DNA of 64,000 nucleotides from Pseudobutyrivibrio ruminis CF1b (GCF_000424005.1 NZ_AUJB01000008.1:620001-684000), one strand, 5' to 3'; shown: positions 8,003 to 17,253, counted from the first letter of the stretch. Notes: generated from the sequence alone by a model not told the origin. A program made the numbers and translations.

Positions 8003-8617
8003 ATGGATTTAATTAACTCTAGTGTTGCTGAATTTACTGAACTTCTTGCTTCCAAGACTTCGGTTCCAGGTGGTGGTGGCGCCAGTGCATTGGTGGCTTC
8101 CATTGGAATAGCCCTTGGAGATATGGTAGGGGAATTTACCGTTGGTAAGAAGAAATATGCTGACGTTGAACCAGAAATAATAAAGCTTATGGAAAAAGCT
8201 CAGAAACTTAGAGTTGATTTACTACAGTGTATAGAAGATGATGCGGTGGCATTTGAACCTCTCTCAAAAGCATATTCTATGCCAAAGGAAGCTGAGGGCA
8301 GAGACGAAATCATGGAAAAATGCCTTAAAGATGCAGCTTCTGTACCTATGCATATTTTGGAGCTTGCCTGTGAAGCTGTGGATTTACAGAGAGACTTTGC
8401 AGATAAAGGCTCTGTGATTATGATCAGTGATGCCGCTACAGGAGTAACCATGCTTCAGGGAGCTATAAAGGGAGCAGCTGTTAATGTAAAGATTAATACA
8501 AAATCCATGAAGGACAGAATTTACGCTGATGAATTGGACAGACGTGTTGATGTTTTGGTTAAAGAATATGTAAGTCGTGCTGATGATATTTACAGCGATG
8601 TATGGAATAGATTATAG
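8003..8617 (+). CDS. fchA: Methenyltetrahydrofolate cyclohydrolase / cyclodeaminase family (FchA)
   Basis: Folate one-carbon enzyme of the FTCD C-terminal (cyclodeaminase/cyclohydrolase) family, 204 aa from ATG 8003. An in-frame ATG at 7985 lacks a ribosome-binding site, and the family starts at this point (MDLINSSVAEFTELLASK). Family landmarks include PGGGGASAL near residue 22, GKKKYADVEPE near 48, and SDAATGV near 137. It lies 13 nt before folD, so the two are co-transcribed. FchA proteins in clostridia hydrolyse methenyl-THF to 10-formyl-THF. That role is strengthened here because the neighbouring FolD lacks the residues needed for its own cyclohydrolase activity. Confidence 0.87.
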   Translation: MDLINSSVAEFTELLASKTSVPGGGGASALVASIGIALGDMVGEFTVGKKKYADVEPEIIKLMEKAQKLRVDLLQCIEDDAVAFEPLSKAYSMPKEAEGRDEIMEKCLKDAASVPMHILELACEAVDLQRDFADKGSVIMISDAATGVTMLQGAIKGAAVNVKINTKSMKDRIYADELDRRVDVLVKEYVSRADDIYSDVWNRL

Positions 8618-8630
8618 GAAGGTTAGATAG

Positions 8631-9485
8631 ATGGCTAAGTTATTAAAGGGAAAAGATGTTGTTGAAGCTTTAAATGAAAAGCTTTCAAAGGATGTTGAAG
8701 AATTAAAGGCTAAAGGGATTACACCTACTCTTGGAATCTTAAGAGTTGGTGAGCGCCCAGATGATTTATCCTATGAGCGTGGTGCATTAAAGAGATGTGA
8801 ACAGGTAGGAGTGGAAGTAAAGGTTACTGCACTTCCAGAAGATATATCTGAAAAAGAGTTTTTTGATACACTTGATAAATTAAATAACGATATAACAATA
8901 CATGGAATCCTTATGTTTAGACCACTTCCAAAGCATATTGATGGCGAGAAGGCCAGAAAGCTTTTAAGAGCTGATAAGGATGTGGATGGCTGCACAGATT
9001 TGTCTCTTGCAGGTGTATTTACAAACACTAATCTTGGTTTTGCACCTTGCACTGCTGAGGCTGCCATGGAGATTTTAAAGTATTATGGTGTGGAGCTTTC
9101 TGGAAAGAAGGTGGCTGTTATTGGCCGTTCTCTTGTTATAGGTCGTCCTGTTGCCATGATGCTTATGCATGAAAATGCTACCGTAACTATATGTCATACA
9201 AAAACAGTAGATGTTCCTTCTATTACAAAAGATGCCGATATAGTAGTTGTAGCATCTGGACAAATGGAAAGTGTCGGTGCTGAATATCTCAGAGAAGGAC
9301 AGACTGTTATCGATGTAGGTATCAGCTGGAATGATGAAAAGAACAAACTTTGTGGTGATGTTCGTTTTAATGAGGCAGAGCCTATAGTTGATGCTATTAC
9401 ACCAGTTCCTGGTGGAGTTGGTGGAGTTACTACAAGCATTCTTGTGAAGCACGTGGTTGAATCTGCACAGCGCGTTCATATATAA
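8631..9485 (+). CDS. folD: FolD-family methylenetetrahydrofolate dehydrogenase, cyclohydrolase residues missing
   Basis: FolD-family enzyme, 284 aa, normal length. Oxidises 5,10-methylene-THF to methenyl-THF with NAD(P)+. The fold is clear: KDVDG (~120), PCTA, GRSLVIGRP (~167) in the dinucleotide domain, and PVPGGVGGVT near the end. An ungapped comparison with the E. coli sequence shows the conserved YxxxK catalytic lysine is Ala here (YERGALKRCEQVG), and the active-site Gln of the GILVQLPLP motif is Phe (GILMFRPLP). In characterised FolDs the lysine is required for cyclohydrolase activity, so this copy is probably a dehydrogenase only, complemented by the adjacent FchA. The starting ATG 8631 has GGAAGG upstream. 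Confidence 0.9.
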   Translation: MAKLLKGKDVVEALNEKLSKDVEELKAKGITPTLGILRVGERPDDLSYERGALKRCEQVGVEVKVTALPEDISEKEFFDTLDKLNNDITIHGILMFRPLPKHIDGEKARKLLRADKDVDGCTDLSLAGVFTNTNLGFAPCTAEAAMEILKYYGVELSGKKVAVIGRSLVIGRPVAMMLMHENATVTICHTKTVDVPSITKDADIVVVASGQMESVGAEYLREGQTVIDVGISWNDEKNKLCGDVRFNEAEPIVDAITPVPGGVGGVTTSILVKHVVESAQRVHI

Positions 9486-9515
9486 TGGACATATAAAAGA
9501 TTTAGGGAGAATACA

Positions 9516-10178
9516 ATGAAACTTCAACAGCTTGAGGCAGGTCAGGTGGTTACACTGGAAATCCTGATTGGCGGTTCATCTTTTGAATTGAAAACTGAGG
9601 TGGTTGGAACCAATGCAGGCACAGGAGCATTGGTTAAGCCTTATGTATACAATAACATAGCGGTTGATTTTACTCAGGGCTCCCCTAAGAGTATGTCATT
9701 TTCTCTGCATTGCATTGATCCAAACACTGGTGGAAGGGTTGTTTGGAAAAATGTGGCAGTTAATCTTGTTAATTTCAAAGGCGTAGATTATTACGCCATC
9801 GATTCCAGCGATTTCGGAACAATAGCGGCATCCAGCGAGAGACGTGAGGATGTGAGAGTTATGGTTAAAAAGCCTGGCTCTGCCATGATGGAAGATGGAA
9901 GAAGATTTGCTGTCACGGTCCTAGATGTTAGTGACAGAGGTGTATCATTTGTTGGAAATGCCAACAGAGTTACTATTGGTGATAAGGTGGAGATTAATTT
10001 TGCCGATGTGGCTCACATGATTGATATTAGTTTAGGTATTATGGTGCAGATAGTTCGTGCCGAGGTACATGAAGACGGAATTCTTTATGCAGGAAAGGTC
10101 CTTGAAAGAGATAATAAGCTTCTTGCATATTTATGTTTTAAAGGAATGGATCGTAAAGCAAACAACCAGTCTAAATAA
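9516..10178 (+). CDS. PilZ-domain c-di-GMP receptor protein
   Basis: A 220-aa protein with a YcgR-like N-terminal beta domain (residues 1-105) and a C-terminal PilZ domain. The c-di-GMP binding residues are visible: the arginine motif ERREDVRV near residue 108 (RxxxR) and DVSDRG near 139 (D/NxSxxG). It begins at ATG 9516 behind AGGGAG, 30 nt after folD, and is followed after 11 nt by the zinc-motif membrane protein, so all four genes may be one transcript. The target (motility, exopolysaccharide or other) cannot be read from context. Confidence 0.85.
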   Translation: MKLQQLEAGQVVTLEILIGGSSFELKTEVVGTNAGTGALVKPYVYNNIAVDFTQGSPKSMSFSLHCIDPNTGGRVVWKNVAVNLVNFKGVDYYAIDSSDFGTIAASSERREDVRVMVKKPGSAMMEDGRRFAVTVLDVSDRGVSFVGNANRVTIGDKVEINFADVAHMIDISLGIMVQIVRAEVHEDGILYAGKVLERDNKLLAYLCFKGMDRKANNQSK

Positions 10179-10189
10179 AGGTGACGTTG

Positions 10190-11095
10190 ATGGCAGACGA
10201 CAACAAGCTAAAACAAGAATTATTGTATATGGCCAGCATTACCTCCAAGTATGATTTCACCAAAATGGAAGTTGTTGAGGGGATACTGAGGCTAGAGAAT
10301 GAAAGACGAATTCTAGACTCTGTTTTTGGGCGTCGTTTTAAGACTCGCATTTTTGACATAGCAGCCGGTGTTAAGATTGATGACACCTGTGTCCTTTGTG
10401 GCCAGCCTGCTGATAATCGAGTTATCTGTAATCACTGCATGGAGACTATACTTGGCAGTGAATATGCTAAAAATAAAATCAAGACTAAACAAAAGAAGAG
10501 GTTCTCATTACCAAAGATTGACTTCTCTAAGTTTAAATTACCAGAGATTAAGCTACCTAAAATTGTGCTGCCTAAATCAGTGGGAAAGCCAGAGGAAAAG
10601 CAAGTTGAAGGTTTTTCAGCTAAAAAGATTTTACAATATGCGACTATTATTTGTTTAACCTTGATTTTATTTATTCAAACTTGGCTGGTTTCAATAGCTT
10701 TAACCCTTCCGGATTACAATCCTGTTGTGGAAGCTAAGGTTTCTGTTAATGAACCTGTTGCAGTTTCAGATGTTGATACTGCCAAGGCTCAGCTTGAAAA
10801 GGATTTTCCAGCAGATCAGGGATACACTATCACTTTCGCTAGAGAGGACACCGACTATGTTGGAAGATTTTTGATAGATAAGGGTGACTGCTGTGTCGAG
10901 ATTGAAGAGCAGCTTACTGACGAAGAGCGATACGATTACTTTTTTACAGAGCCAGTATTTATTTTTTATATTTCTAATATAGAAGAATTTTCTGCAAGAG
11001 TGGGCATGGCAGAGGTAAATCAGGCAGGCTCAATCCTTGTAATGGGCTCCTTCAACGATGGTAGAAGGACAGATAGTTTCTATAAATACAGATGA
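10190..11095 (+). CDS. Membrane protein with CxxC-CxxC zinc motif, unknown function
   Basis: Start set at ATG 10190 (AAAGG 8 nt upstream; GTG and TTG codons just before are less likely), 301 aa. N-terminal cytoplasmic part: a helical segment, then CVLCG..(N10)..CNHC near residues 67-84, a four-cysteine zinc-ribbon-like site. A lysine-rich stretch with repeated LPKI/LPEI units follows (residues ~105-127), then one transmembrane helix (~150-172, rich in Ile and Leu) and an extracytoplasmic C-terminal domain of ~125 residues. No family recognised. Its place directly after a PilZ gene suggests it might be part of a c-di-GMP output, but this is only context. Confidence 0.7.
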   Translation: MADDNKLKQELLYMASITSKYDFTKMEVVEGILRLENERRILDSVFGRRFKTRIFDIAAGVKIDDTCVLCGQPADNRVICNHCMETILGSEYAKNKIKTKQKKRFSLPKIDFSKFKLPEIKLPKIVLPKSVGKPEEKQVEGFSAKKILQYATIICLTLILFIQTWLVSIALTLPDYNPVVEAKVSVNEPVAVSDVDTAKAQLEKDFPADQGYTITFAREDTDYVGRFLIDKGDCCVEIEEQLTDEERYDYFFTEPVFIFYISNIEEFSARVGMAEVNQAGSILVMGSFNDGRRTDSFYKYR

Positions 11096-11210
11096 TAATA
11101 TAATCAGACAAAGCTTAAAAAATGGTCATTTGGCCGTCACATCATAGACATATTTCTCTGATACAATCCTTAAGACTTCAGAGAGGTTAGTTTTATTTTT
11201 TGAGGTTTTT

Positions 11211-11669
11211 ATGAGATTAAGAGCAGATGAAGAAGCAACATTAAATTCAATTCTTTCGCCAATTAAGAATGATGAAAGAGTGCAGGATATGAAAAAATAT
11301 ACCCAGCACGGAAGGATTACCACATTTGATCATGTGGAAAGCGTAACAAGACTTAGTTATTGGCTTAATAAGAGATTGCATATAGGCTGTAACGAAAGAG
11401 TACTATCAGTAGGTGCTTTTTTACATGACTATTATTTATATGACTGGCATGAGACAGATGGAGGTCATGGACTTCACGGTTTTTCTCATTCTAATACAGC
11501 CATGGAAAACGCAAAGGCACATTTTGGAATCGGAGTTCATACACAAAATGTAATTGAAAGTCATATGTGGCCTTTAAACATTACCAAAATACCAAGATGC
11601 AGAGAGGCCTGGGTAGTATGTTTAGCTGATAAGTATGTTTCTACGAAAGAGACACTTCTTTGTAGATAA
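11211..11669 (+). CDS. HD-domain phosphohydrolase-like protein
   Basis: A small (152 aa) soluble HD-superfamily protein. Metal ligands of the HD fold are visible: H in TTFDHVESV (~44), HD in GAFLHDYYLYDWH (~75), further His in HGFSHSNTA (~96), and D in CLADKYVS near the end. It starts at ATG 11211 with GAGG 5 nt upstream. It is a single gene closed by a terminator. Such small HD proteins hydrolyse phosphomonoesters or nucleotides; the substrate is not evident. Confidence 0.78.
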   Translation: MRLRADEEATLNSILSPIKNDERVQDMKKYTQHGRITTFDHVESVTRLSYWLNKRLHIGCNERVLSVGAFLHDYYLYDWHETDGGHGLHGFSHSNTAMENAKAHFGIGVHTQNVIESHMWPLNITKIPRCREAWVVCLADKYVSTKETLLCR

Positions 11670-11692
11670 ATACACAATATTTTTACATTTAT

Positions 11693-11723
11693 GGAGCATT
11701 GTTCTATTGCAATGCTCCTTTTT
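11693..11723 (+). terminator. Intrinsic terminator after HD gene
   Basis: GGAGCATTG (11693-11701) / CAATGCTCC (11710-11718), then five T. Confidence 0.9.
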
Positions 11724-11744
11724 AAATGTTATAACTGTATTATC

Positions 11745-11771
11745 AGAACTAGAACAGTTGAATCTGGTTCT
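11745..11771. promoter_or_regulatory. Dyad before ABC export operon, probable operator
   Basis: AGAACTAGA (11745-11753), 9 bp, TCTGGTTCT (11763-11771): 9-bp arms with one G-T wobble. It follows a TATTAT -10-like element (11738-11743) and precedes the adaptor gene, which is where a repressor site for the export operon would lie. No regulator gene is adjacent. Confidence 0.45.
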
Positions 11772-11800
11772 CGAAATTTTCTTGGGCGAAAGGAAATGTT

Positions 11801-13000
11801 ATGAAGAAAAAAATAGTTATATTTCTTATTGTGGCAGCAATAGTAGCTGGCGGCGCTTTTGCTGTTCTAAAATCAGGTCTAATTGGCGGCAATTCTGCCG
11901 TTTCAGATTCCTCATCTGAAATATATGTAATGTCATTATCTGAGATTATGGGAGAGAACAGCTCATATTCTTCAGATGTATTTATGGGCATTGTAGAAGG
12001 CCAGGAGTCTACATCTGTAACCAAGAGTTCAGATCGTGAGCTTGATCAGGTTTTTGTTTCAGAGGGAGATACAGTTTCTGTAGGAACTCCACTTTTCTCT
12101 TATAAGTCTGACAGCCTTGAGGCTGAAAATGTTCAGTACAATTTCTCAATTGAAAGCGAAAATATCAGTATTAATGAGACAAACAGAAATATTGAGAAGC
12201 TTACTAACGATTTAGCTAAAATCAAGGGCCAGTCTGACGAAGACATGGAAAAACGTGAGGATTTAGCAAATCAGATTGAAGGCTTAAAGACTGATATTGC
12301 CATTTCTCAGAATTCGATTGCACAGACTAAGGCAAAGATTGAAGAGAATATTAAGAAGATTAATAATGCCACAGTGGCATCTACTGTTGACGGTATAATC
12401 ACTAAGATTGCAGATGACACTAACCCTTACACATCTGACGGTACATTTATTACTATCCTTGCATCTAAGGAGATGAGAGTAAAGGGGCAGATTAACGAGC
12501 AGAATGTTTGGTCAATCAACGTTGATGAGCCTGTTACACTTCGTTCCCGCGTAGAGAAGGATAAGACATGGAGTGGAACAATCACAAAGATAGATACAGA
12601 ATCAAAGCAGGATGAAAATTCAGATAATCTCTATGGTGGAGGAAGCTCAGAAGACAGCTCTACTAAATATCCTTTCTATATAACATTGGATAGTAGTGAA
12701 GGTCTTATGATGGGACAGCATCTTTATATTGAGCTTGGTCAGACAGGCGCTCCAGAAATGGATTTCTCTGATGGAACATATTTATATGATTACTACATTG
12801 CTTATGATGAGGAAGGAAATCCATTTGTTTGGGCAGATAAAAATGGAAAGCTTGTAAAGCAGAGCATTGAGCTTGGTGATTATCATGAGGAGCAGATGGT
12901 TTACTCAGTATCTGGTATCGATAAGGACACCAAGATTGCATATCCAATGGAAGATTTAACAGAGGGTATGAAGACAGTTAGTACCGTTGAGGGAGAATAG
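11801..13000 (+). CDS. HlyD/MacA-type membrane fusion adaptor (adaptor 1)
   Basis: Periplasmic-adaptor-like protein of a MacAB-style ABC exporter, 399 aa. An N-terminal membrane anchor (residues ~3-24) is followed by a lipoyl/barrel-sandwich half (DQVFVSEGDTVSVGTPLF, ~82-99), a coiled-coil hairpin (~110-185) and the returning barrel half (ASTVDGIITKIADDTNP). An acidic, Gly/Ser-rich loop (residues ~270-290) follows. In Gram-positive bacteria such adaptors sit outside the membrane and contact the permease. First gene of a four-gene run with the ATPase, a second adaptor and the permease; the ATPase begins right at its stop codon. Confidence 0.85.
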   Translation: MKKKIVIFLIVAAIVAGGAFAVLKSGLIGGNSAVSDSSSEIYVMSLSEIMGENSSYSSDVFMGIVEGQESTSVTKSSDRELDQVFVSEGDTVSVGTPLFSYKSDSLEAENVQYNFSIESENISINETNRNIEKLTNDLAKIKGQSDEDMEKREDLANQIEGLKTDIAISQNSIAQTKAKIEENIKKINNATVASTVDGIITKIADDTNPYTSDGTFITILASKEMRVKGQINEQNVWSINVDEPVTLRSRVEKDKTWSGTITKIDTESKQDENSDNLYGGGSSEDSSTKYPFYITLDSSEGLMMGQHLYIELGQTGAPEMDFSDGTYLYDYYIAYDEEGNPFVWADKNGKLVKQSIELGDYHEEQMVYSVSGIDKDTKIAYPMEDLTEGMKTVSTVEGE

Positions 13001-13002
13001 TG

Positions 13003-13707
13003 ATGATAGTTAAGCTTGAAAATATTAATAAAGTGTACGGTGAGTCTGGAACTGAGACTTCTGTACCTGCTTTAAATAATGTCTCCCTTTCTGTAAATGA
13101 AGGGGAATATGTGGCTATTATGGGCCCTTCAGGTTCTGGTAAAAGTACTCTGATGAATGTAATCGGATGTCTGGATAAGCCTACATCAGGTGTTTACTAC
13201 TTTGGTGATAAGGACGTTCTTAAGATGAAGGACAGACAGCTTTCAGATTTGCGTCTTAATTCCATCGGATTCGTATTCCAGAGTTTTTATCTGATGAATG
13301 AAGAAAATGCCATTGAAAATGTGGCATTACCTCTCAGCTACGCAGGCGTACCAAAGCGCGAGCGTGAGCGAAGAGCTGTGGAAGCACTTACAAGAGTTGG
13401 CCTTGCTGACAGAGTTAAGTTCCGTCCAGATCAACTTTCCGGTGGACAGAAGCAGAGAGTTGCCATCGCAAGAGCAATTGTTAATAACCCAAAGGTTTTA
13501 CTTGCAGATGAGCCTACTGGTGCCCTTGATCAGAAGTCTGGTGCAGCTATTATGGAGCTTTTCCAGAAGCTTAATGATGAAGGCACTACAATTATAATGA
13601 TTACACATGATGCAAATATTGCTAGTCATGCCAAGAAGACTTATCGAATTGTTGACGGGCAGCTGTTTCATGGATTAGAGGAGGACAAACATGAAGAAAA
13701 TAATTAA
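13003..13707 (+). CDS. ABC transporter ATP-binding protein (MacB/LolD-type)
   Basis: Cytoplasmic ATPase, 234 aa, of the class that pairs with MacB/FtsX-type permeases. Walker A GPSGSGKST (~38-46), Q-loop VFQSFYL, signature LSGGQKQR (~145), Walker B VLLADEP, and the switch His in MITHD. ATG 13003 was chosen over the overlapping GTG at 13000 because GGGAG gives a 7-nt spacer. It overlaps the next adaptor gene by 17 nt, which implies translational coupling. Confidence 0.93.
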   Translation: MIVKLENINKVYGESGTETSVPALNNVSLSVNEGEYVAIMGPSGSGKSTLMNVIGCLDKPTSGVYYFGDKDVLKMKDRQLSDLRLNSIGFVFQSFYLMNEENAIENVALPLSYAGVPKRERERRAVEALTRVGLADRVKFRPDQLSGGQKQRVAIARAIVNNPKVLLADEPTGALDQKSGAAIMELFQKLNDEGTTIIMITHDANIASHAKKTYRIVDGQLFHGLEEDKHEENN

Positions 13708-15187
13708 AGTAGTCCTCATTCTGGTTGTGCTGGCAGCGGTAGTCACAGGCGGATTATATTTGGGTTACACATACAAGCAGGGAAAAAAGATTGCCAAGGT
13801 AGCGCCACTATCAAATCTTGGAACAGATGAATACTGGGGCGACAGCATCGAAAGCTTTGGTCAGGTTACAGCGGACAAATCCCAGATGGGATATCTTCCT
13901 TCTAAGTCTGAGGTTTTAAGCGTTAATGTAAAAGAGGGCGACCACGTAGAAGAGGGCGACGTTATTTTAACTGTTAAGAAGGACTCACAGGACATAAATA
14001 ACAAAAAGCTCCAGATTTCAAAGGCAATGCATACATTGTCTGTAGAACAGCTTAAACTGAATCGCCTTATGAAGACAGAGCCTGTGCCTACATATATTTA
14101 TCAGCAGGATGTTTATGCGGATTATCATTATGTAGAAGCTGTAGAATACTATGACAGCAGTGTTTTAATCGGTGAAGAACTTTTCGATTATCACGGAAAT
14201 ACAGTTGGATTCACAGGTGTTGATACTGATGATACAACTGGAGAAACAATAAAATATCCGGTAGAGTCTGAGTCTGCTATTCAAGCCATTAAAAATAGAG
14301 CAACAGAAAAGAAGGATAGAAATGGCGTTTACTCTTACCTGCGAAGCAATACATATTTTGATTATGAAACAGGAAAAGTAGTAGGTGAGACAAGCTACAG
14401 CATTGATGGTGATGTAATAGATGAAAAGAAGAAGCCTGAGGGCATGAATGCCCAGGAGCTTAATGAAGCAATCCTGGATGCTCAGGATTCTGTTAAAAAG
14501 CAGGATTTAGAAATCCGAAAGCTTCAGTATGAGCTTGAGACAATGGAGAATACCACTGATACAGGTGATGTTGTTGCCAAGGTTTCAGGTACTGTGTCCA
14601 AGGTACAGGACCTTAATAATTACAACACTACTCAGCCATTCTTTATTGTTACAGCTACTGACGAATACTATATTTCTGGAAGTATTGGTGAATTCTATCT
14701 TGACCAGTTACATATCGGAGACATTGTCTCTATTTCATGCTGGGATAATGGAGCTACTGCAGATGGTAAAGTTACATCAATAAGCGATACACCTGCAAAA
14801 GATGGTGGTAATTTCTGGACTAGTGGTAATTCAAATAGTAGTAATTATGAGTTTAAAGCCAGCTTTGATAAAAACAGCGGTATCGATATTGGTTCTGCTG
14901 TAGATATTTCCATTACACCTTCTGGCCAGGAGGAGAAAGGTATTTATATTCCTGCATACCTTATCCGAAAGGACGCTGGTGGAAGCTATGTAATGCGAAT
15001 GAATGATTCCAACAAGCTTGAAAAAGCTTATATTAAAGTAGGAAAGACTGTATGGGGCTCTCAGACTCAGGTTAAGTCTGGAATTACCATGGATGATTAT
15101 CTTGCTTTCCCTTATGGTGATGGTGCCATCGAGGGAATTAAATGTGAGCAGGTTGAATATTTAGATGAATACGGAGGCTTGGGATAA
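13691..15187 (+). CDS. HlyD/MacA-type adaptor with large insertion (adaptor 2)
   Basis: Second membrane fusion-type adaptor, 498 aa, longer than the first and only distantly similar. Membrane anchor at residues ~4-26; first barrel half around SVNVKEGDHVEEGDVILTV (~75-97). A long insertion (~115-250), rich in Tyr, Asp and Glu, splits the expected hairpin, and the second helix returns at ~258-285. The second barrel half is DVVAKVSGTVSKV (~293-305), followed by beta-barrel and C-terminal domains. Starts inside the ATPase gene and ends on the permease start codon. Two different adaptors serving one ATPase/permease pair is unusual. Confidence 0.82.
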   Translation: MKKIIKVVLILVVLAAVVTGGLYLGYTYKQGKKIAKVAPLSNLGTDEYWGDSIESFGQVTADKSQMGYLPSKSEVLSVNVKEGDHVEEGDVILTVKKDSQDINNKKLQISKAMHTLSVEQLKLNRLMKTEPVPTYIYQQDVYADYHYVEAVEYYDSSVLIGEELFDYHGNTVGFTGVDTDDTTGETIKYPVESESAIQAIKNRATEKKDRNGVYSYLRSNTYFDYETGKVVGETSYSIDGDVIDEKKKPEGMNAQELNEAILDAQDSVKKQDLEIRKLQYELETMENTTDTGDVVAKVSGTVSKVQDLNNYNTTQPFFIVTATDEYYISGSIGEFYLDQLHIGDIVSISCWDNGATADGKVTSISDTPAKDGGNFWTSGNSNSSNYEFKASFDKNSGIDIGSAVDISITPSGQEEKGIYIPAYLIRKDAGGSYVMRMNDSNKLEKAYIKVGKTVWGSQTQVKSGITMDDYLAFPYGDGAIEGIKCEQVEYLDEYGGLG

Positions 15188-16440
15188 TGTTTGAAAATAT
15201 ACGTTTAGCGTTTAGAGGTATATGGACTCATAAACTCAGGTCTTTCCTGACAATGCTTGGTATTATCATCGGTATTGCTGCTATTATTGCCATTGTTTCT
15301 ACTATCGAGGGAACTAATCAGCAGATTAAAGAGAATCTTATTGGTTCTGGCTCAAACACCGTTGATATTCAGTTATATCAGAATGACTGGCCTTTGGATA
15401 TGAGTTATAGTGCTCCTCCTTTCGGAGTGCCACAGGTTTCTGACTCACTTATGGATGAAATCAGAGATATACCAGAGGTTAAGTCTGCCAGCCGTTACAA
15501 CGTAAGAAATATTTACGATGGTGTATATTATCAGAATGAACCTATGAACGGCGGCTATGTAAAGGGTGTTGAGACAGATTATTTCAGCACTGCAAATCTT
15601 ACTGTGAAGCAGGGAAGACTGTTTACTGAAAAGGAAGTTGAAGCCTTCAAGAAGGTTTGTATTGTAGATGAAAATATCGTGTCTACACTTCTTCAGAATG
15701 AAAATCCTATTGGAAAGATAATCGAGATAGGTGGAGATTCATTTGTTATCGTTGGTGTTGTAGCACCACGTTCTACATTTGAGCCTGTTATTAATACAAT
15801 GGAAGATTATGACACTTACAAGCAGGATGAGTCAGGTGAAATTTACATTCCATACAGCGACTGGCCAATTTGCTATCGCTATGATGAACCTGAAAATGTT
15901 CTTGTAAGAGCTAATACTACAGATGATATGACTCAGGCAGGAAAGAAGACTGCAGATGCATTAAATGCAAATATTCATCCAGATGATGAAAGTATCAAGT
16001 ACCAGTCTAAGGATTTGCTTGAGCAGGCTACAAGATTACAGCAGCTTTCATCATCAACTAATTCCATGCTGATTTGGATTGCAGCAATATCACTTTTAGT
16101 TGGTGGTATTGGTGTTATGAATATCATGCTTGTATCAGTTACAGAGCGTACTGCCGAGATTGGTCTGAAAAAGGCTATCGGTGCAAGAAAAGGTAAAATC
16201 ATGGGCCAGTTCCTTACTGAGGCAGCTGTACTTACATCCATGGGTGGAGTGCTTGGTGTTGCCAGTGGTATTGGACTTGCCAAGATTATCTCTATCATGA
16301 GTGGCACACCTATTGCCATCTCATGGCCAGCAGCAATGATTGCAGTTGTATTTTCAATGTTTATTGGAATTGTGTTTGGTATCCTTCCAAGTCACCAGGC
16401 TGCTAATCTTAATCCTATTGATGCATTGAGGACAAATTAA
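15187..16440 (+). CDS. MacB-like ABC transporter permease
   Basis: Membrane permease of the MacB/FtsX class, 417 aa. One N-terminal transmembrane helix ([18 protein letters not shown], ~21-38), a large extracytoplasmic MacB periplasmic-core domain (~40-280), then three transmembrane helices (~293-315, 345-370, 385-408) with the [12 protein letters not shown] coupling segment (~322). It would work with the ATPase and adaptors to export a peptide, antibiotic or lipid-like substrate, or act as a mechanotransducer. The substrate is not identifiable. Its start codon overlaps the previous stop, and the next gene overlaps its own stop. Confidence 0.9.
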   Translation: MFENIRLAFRGIWTHKLRSFLTMLGIIIGIAAIIAIVSTIEGTNQQIKENLIGSGSNTVDIQLYQNDWPLDMSYSAPPFGVPQVSDSLMDEIRDIPEVKSASRYNVRNIYDGVYYQNEPMNGGYVKGVETDYFSTANLTVKQGRLFTEKEVEAFKKVCIVDENIVSTLLQNENPIGKIIEIGGDSFVIVGVVAPRSTFEPVINTMEDYDTYKQDESGEIYIPYSDWPICYRYDEPENVLVRANTTDDMTQAGKKTADALNANIHPDDESIKYQSKDLLEQATRLQQLSSSTNSMLIWIAAISLLVGGIGVMNIMLVSVTERTAEIGLKKAIGARKGKIMGQFLTEAAVLTSMGGVLGVASGIGLAKIISIMSGTPIAISWPAAMIAVVFSMFIGIVFGILPSHQAANLNPIDALRTN

Positions 16441-17192
16441 TGAAATTTATATCATGGAACGTAAACGGCCTTCGCGCTGTTATAGGCAAAAACTTTTGGG
16501 AATTCTTTGACAGCATTGATGCTGATATCATGGGTCTTCAGGAGATTAAACTTTCTGAAGGTCAGATAGAATGCGAAAAGGAAGGCTATCACATTTACTG
16601 GAATTATGCTGAAAAGAAGGGGTACTCGGGAACTGCAATCTTCACAAAGAAGGAGCCTATTTCAGTGACCTACGGCATTGGAATAGAAGAGCATGACCAT
16701 GAGGGCCGTGTTATCACTTTGGAGTTTGAAGATTACTATTTCATCACCTGTTACACTCCTAATTCACAGAATGAGCTTAAGAGACTTGATTATCGTATGG
16801 TCTGGGAAGATGATTTCAGGGCATATTTATGTGAGCTCAATAAGAAAAAGGGCGTTATCCTCTGTGGAGATTTAAATGTTGCCCATGAGGAGATTGACCT
16901 TAAAAATCCAAAGACAAATAGAATGAACGCAGGCTTTACAGACCAGGAACGCCAGAAGATGACAGAACTTCTTGAGGCTGGTTTTGTAGACAGCTTCAGA
17001 CATTTCTATCCGGATCAGACTGATATTTATTCGTGGTGGTCATATCGTTTTAAGGCAAGAGAGAAGAATGCAGGATGGCGTATAGACTACTTTATCGTAT
17101 CTGCGGATATGAAAGATAGAATGAAGGATGCCAAAATACATACGGATGTATTGGGATCGGATCATTGTCCAATAGAGTTAGACTTTGAATAG
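16440..17192 (+). CDS. xth: Exodeoxyribonuclease III / AP endonuclease
   Basis: DNA repair nuclease of the ExoA/Xth family, 250 aa, normal length. It cleaves 5' to abasic sites and removes 3' blocking groups. Signature motifs: WNVNGLRA at the N-terminus, LQEIK (metal-binding Glu, ~35), GDLNVAH (~141), and [10 protein letters not shown] at the end (catalytic Asp-His). Its ATG shares one base with the permease stop codon, so it is translationally coupled to the ABC operon although functionally unrelated. A terminator overlaps its stop codon. Confidence 0.95.
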   Translation: MKFISWNVNGLRAVIGKNFWEFFDSIDADIMGLQEIKLSEGQIECEKEGYHIYWNYAEKKGYSGTAIFTKKEPISVTYGIGIEEHDHEGRVITLEFEDYYFITCYTPNSQNELKRLDYRMVWEDDFRAYLCELNKKKGVILCGDLNVAHEEIDLKNPKTNRMNAGFTDQERQKMTELLEAGFVDSFRHFYPDQTDIYSWWSYRFKAREKNAGWRIDYFIVSADMKDRMKDAKIHTDVLGSDHCPIELDFE

Positions 17193-17213
17193 GCACTTAG
17201 GTGCCTATTTTTT
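17188..17213 (+). terminator. Intrinsic terminator overlapping xth stop
   Basis: AATAGGCAC (17188-17196), loop TTAG, GTGCCTATT (17201-17209), T-run to 17213. The left arm includes the TAG stop codon. Confidence 0.9.
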
Positions 17214-17253
17214 GTGCTTCAATATAAATTTATCGTAAAACAATAAAAAATTG

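Noticed and set aside
9075-9527. 150-aa minus ORF over folD
   Set aside because: Shadow frame rich in Asn, Cys, His and Ile; no domain.
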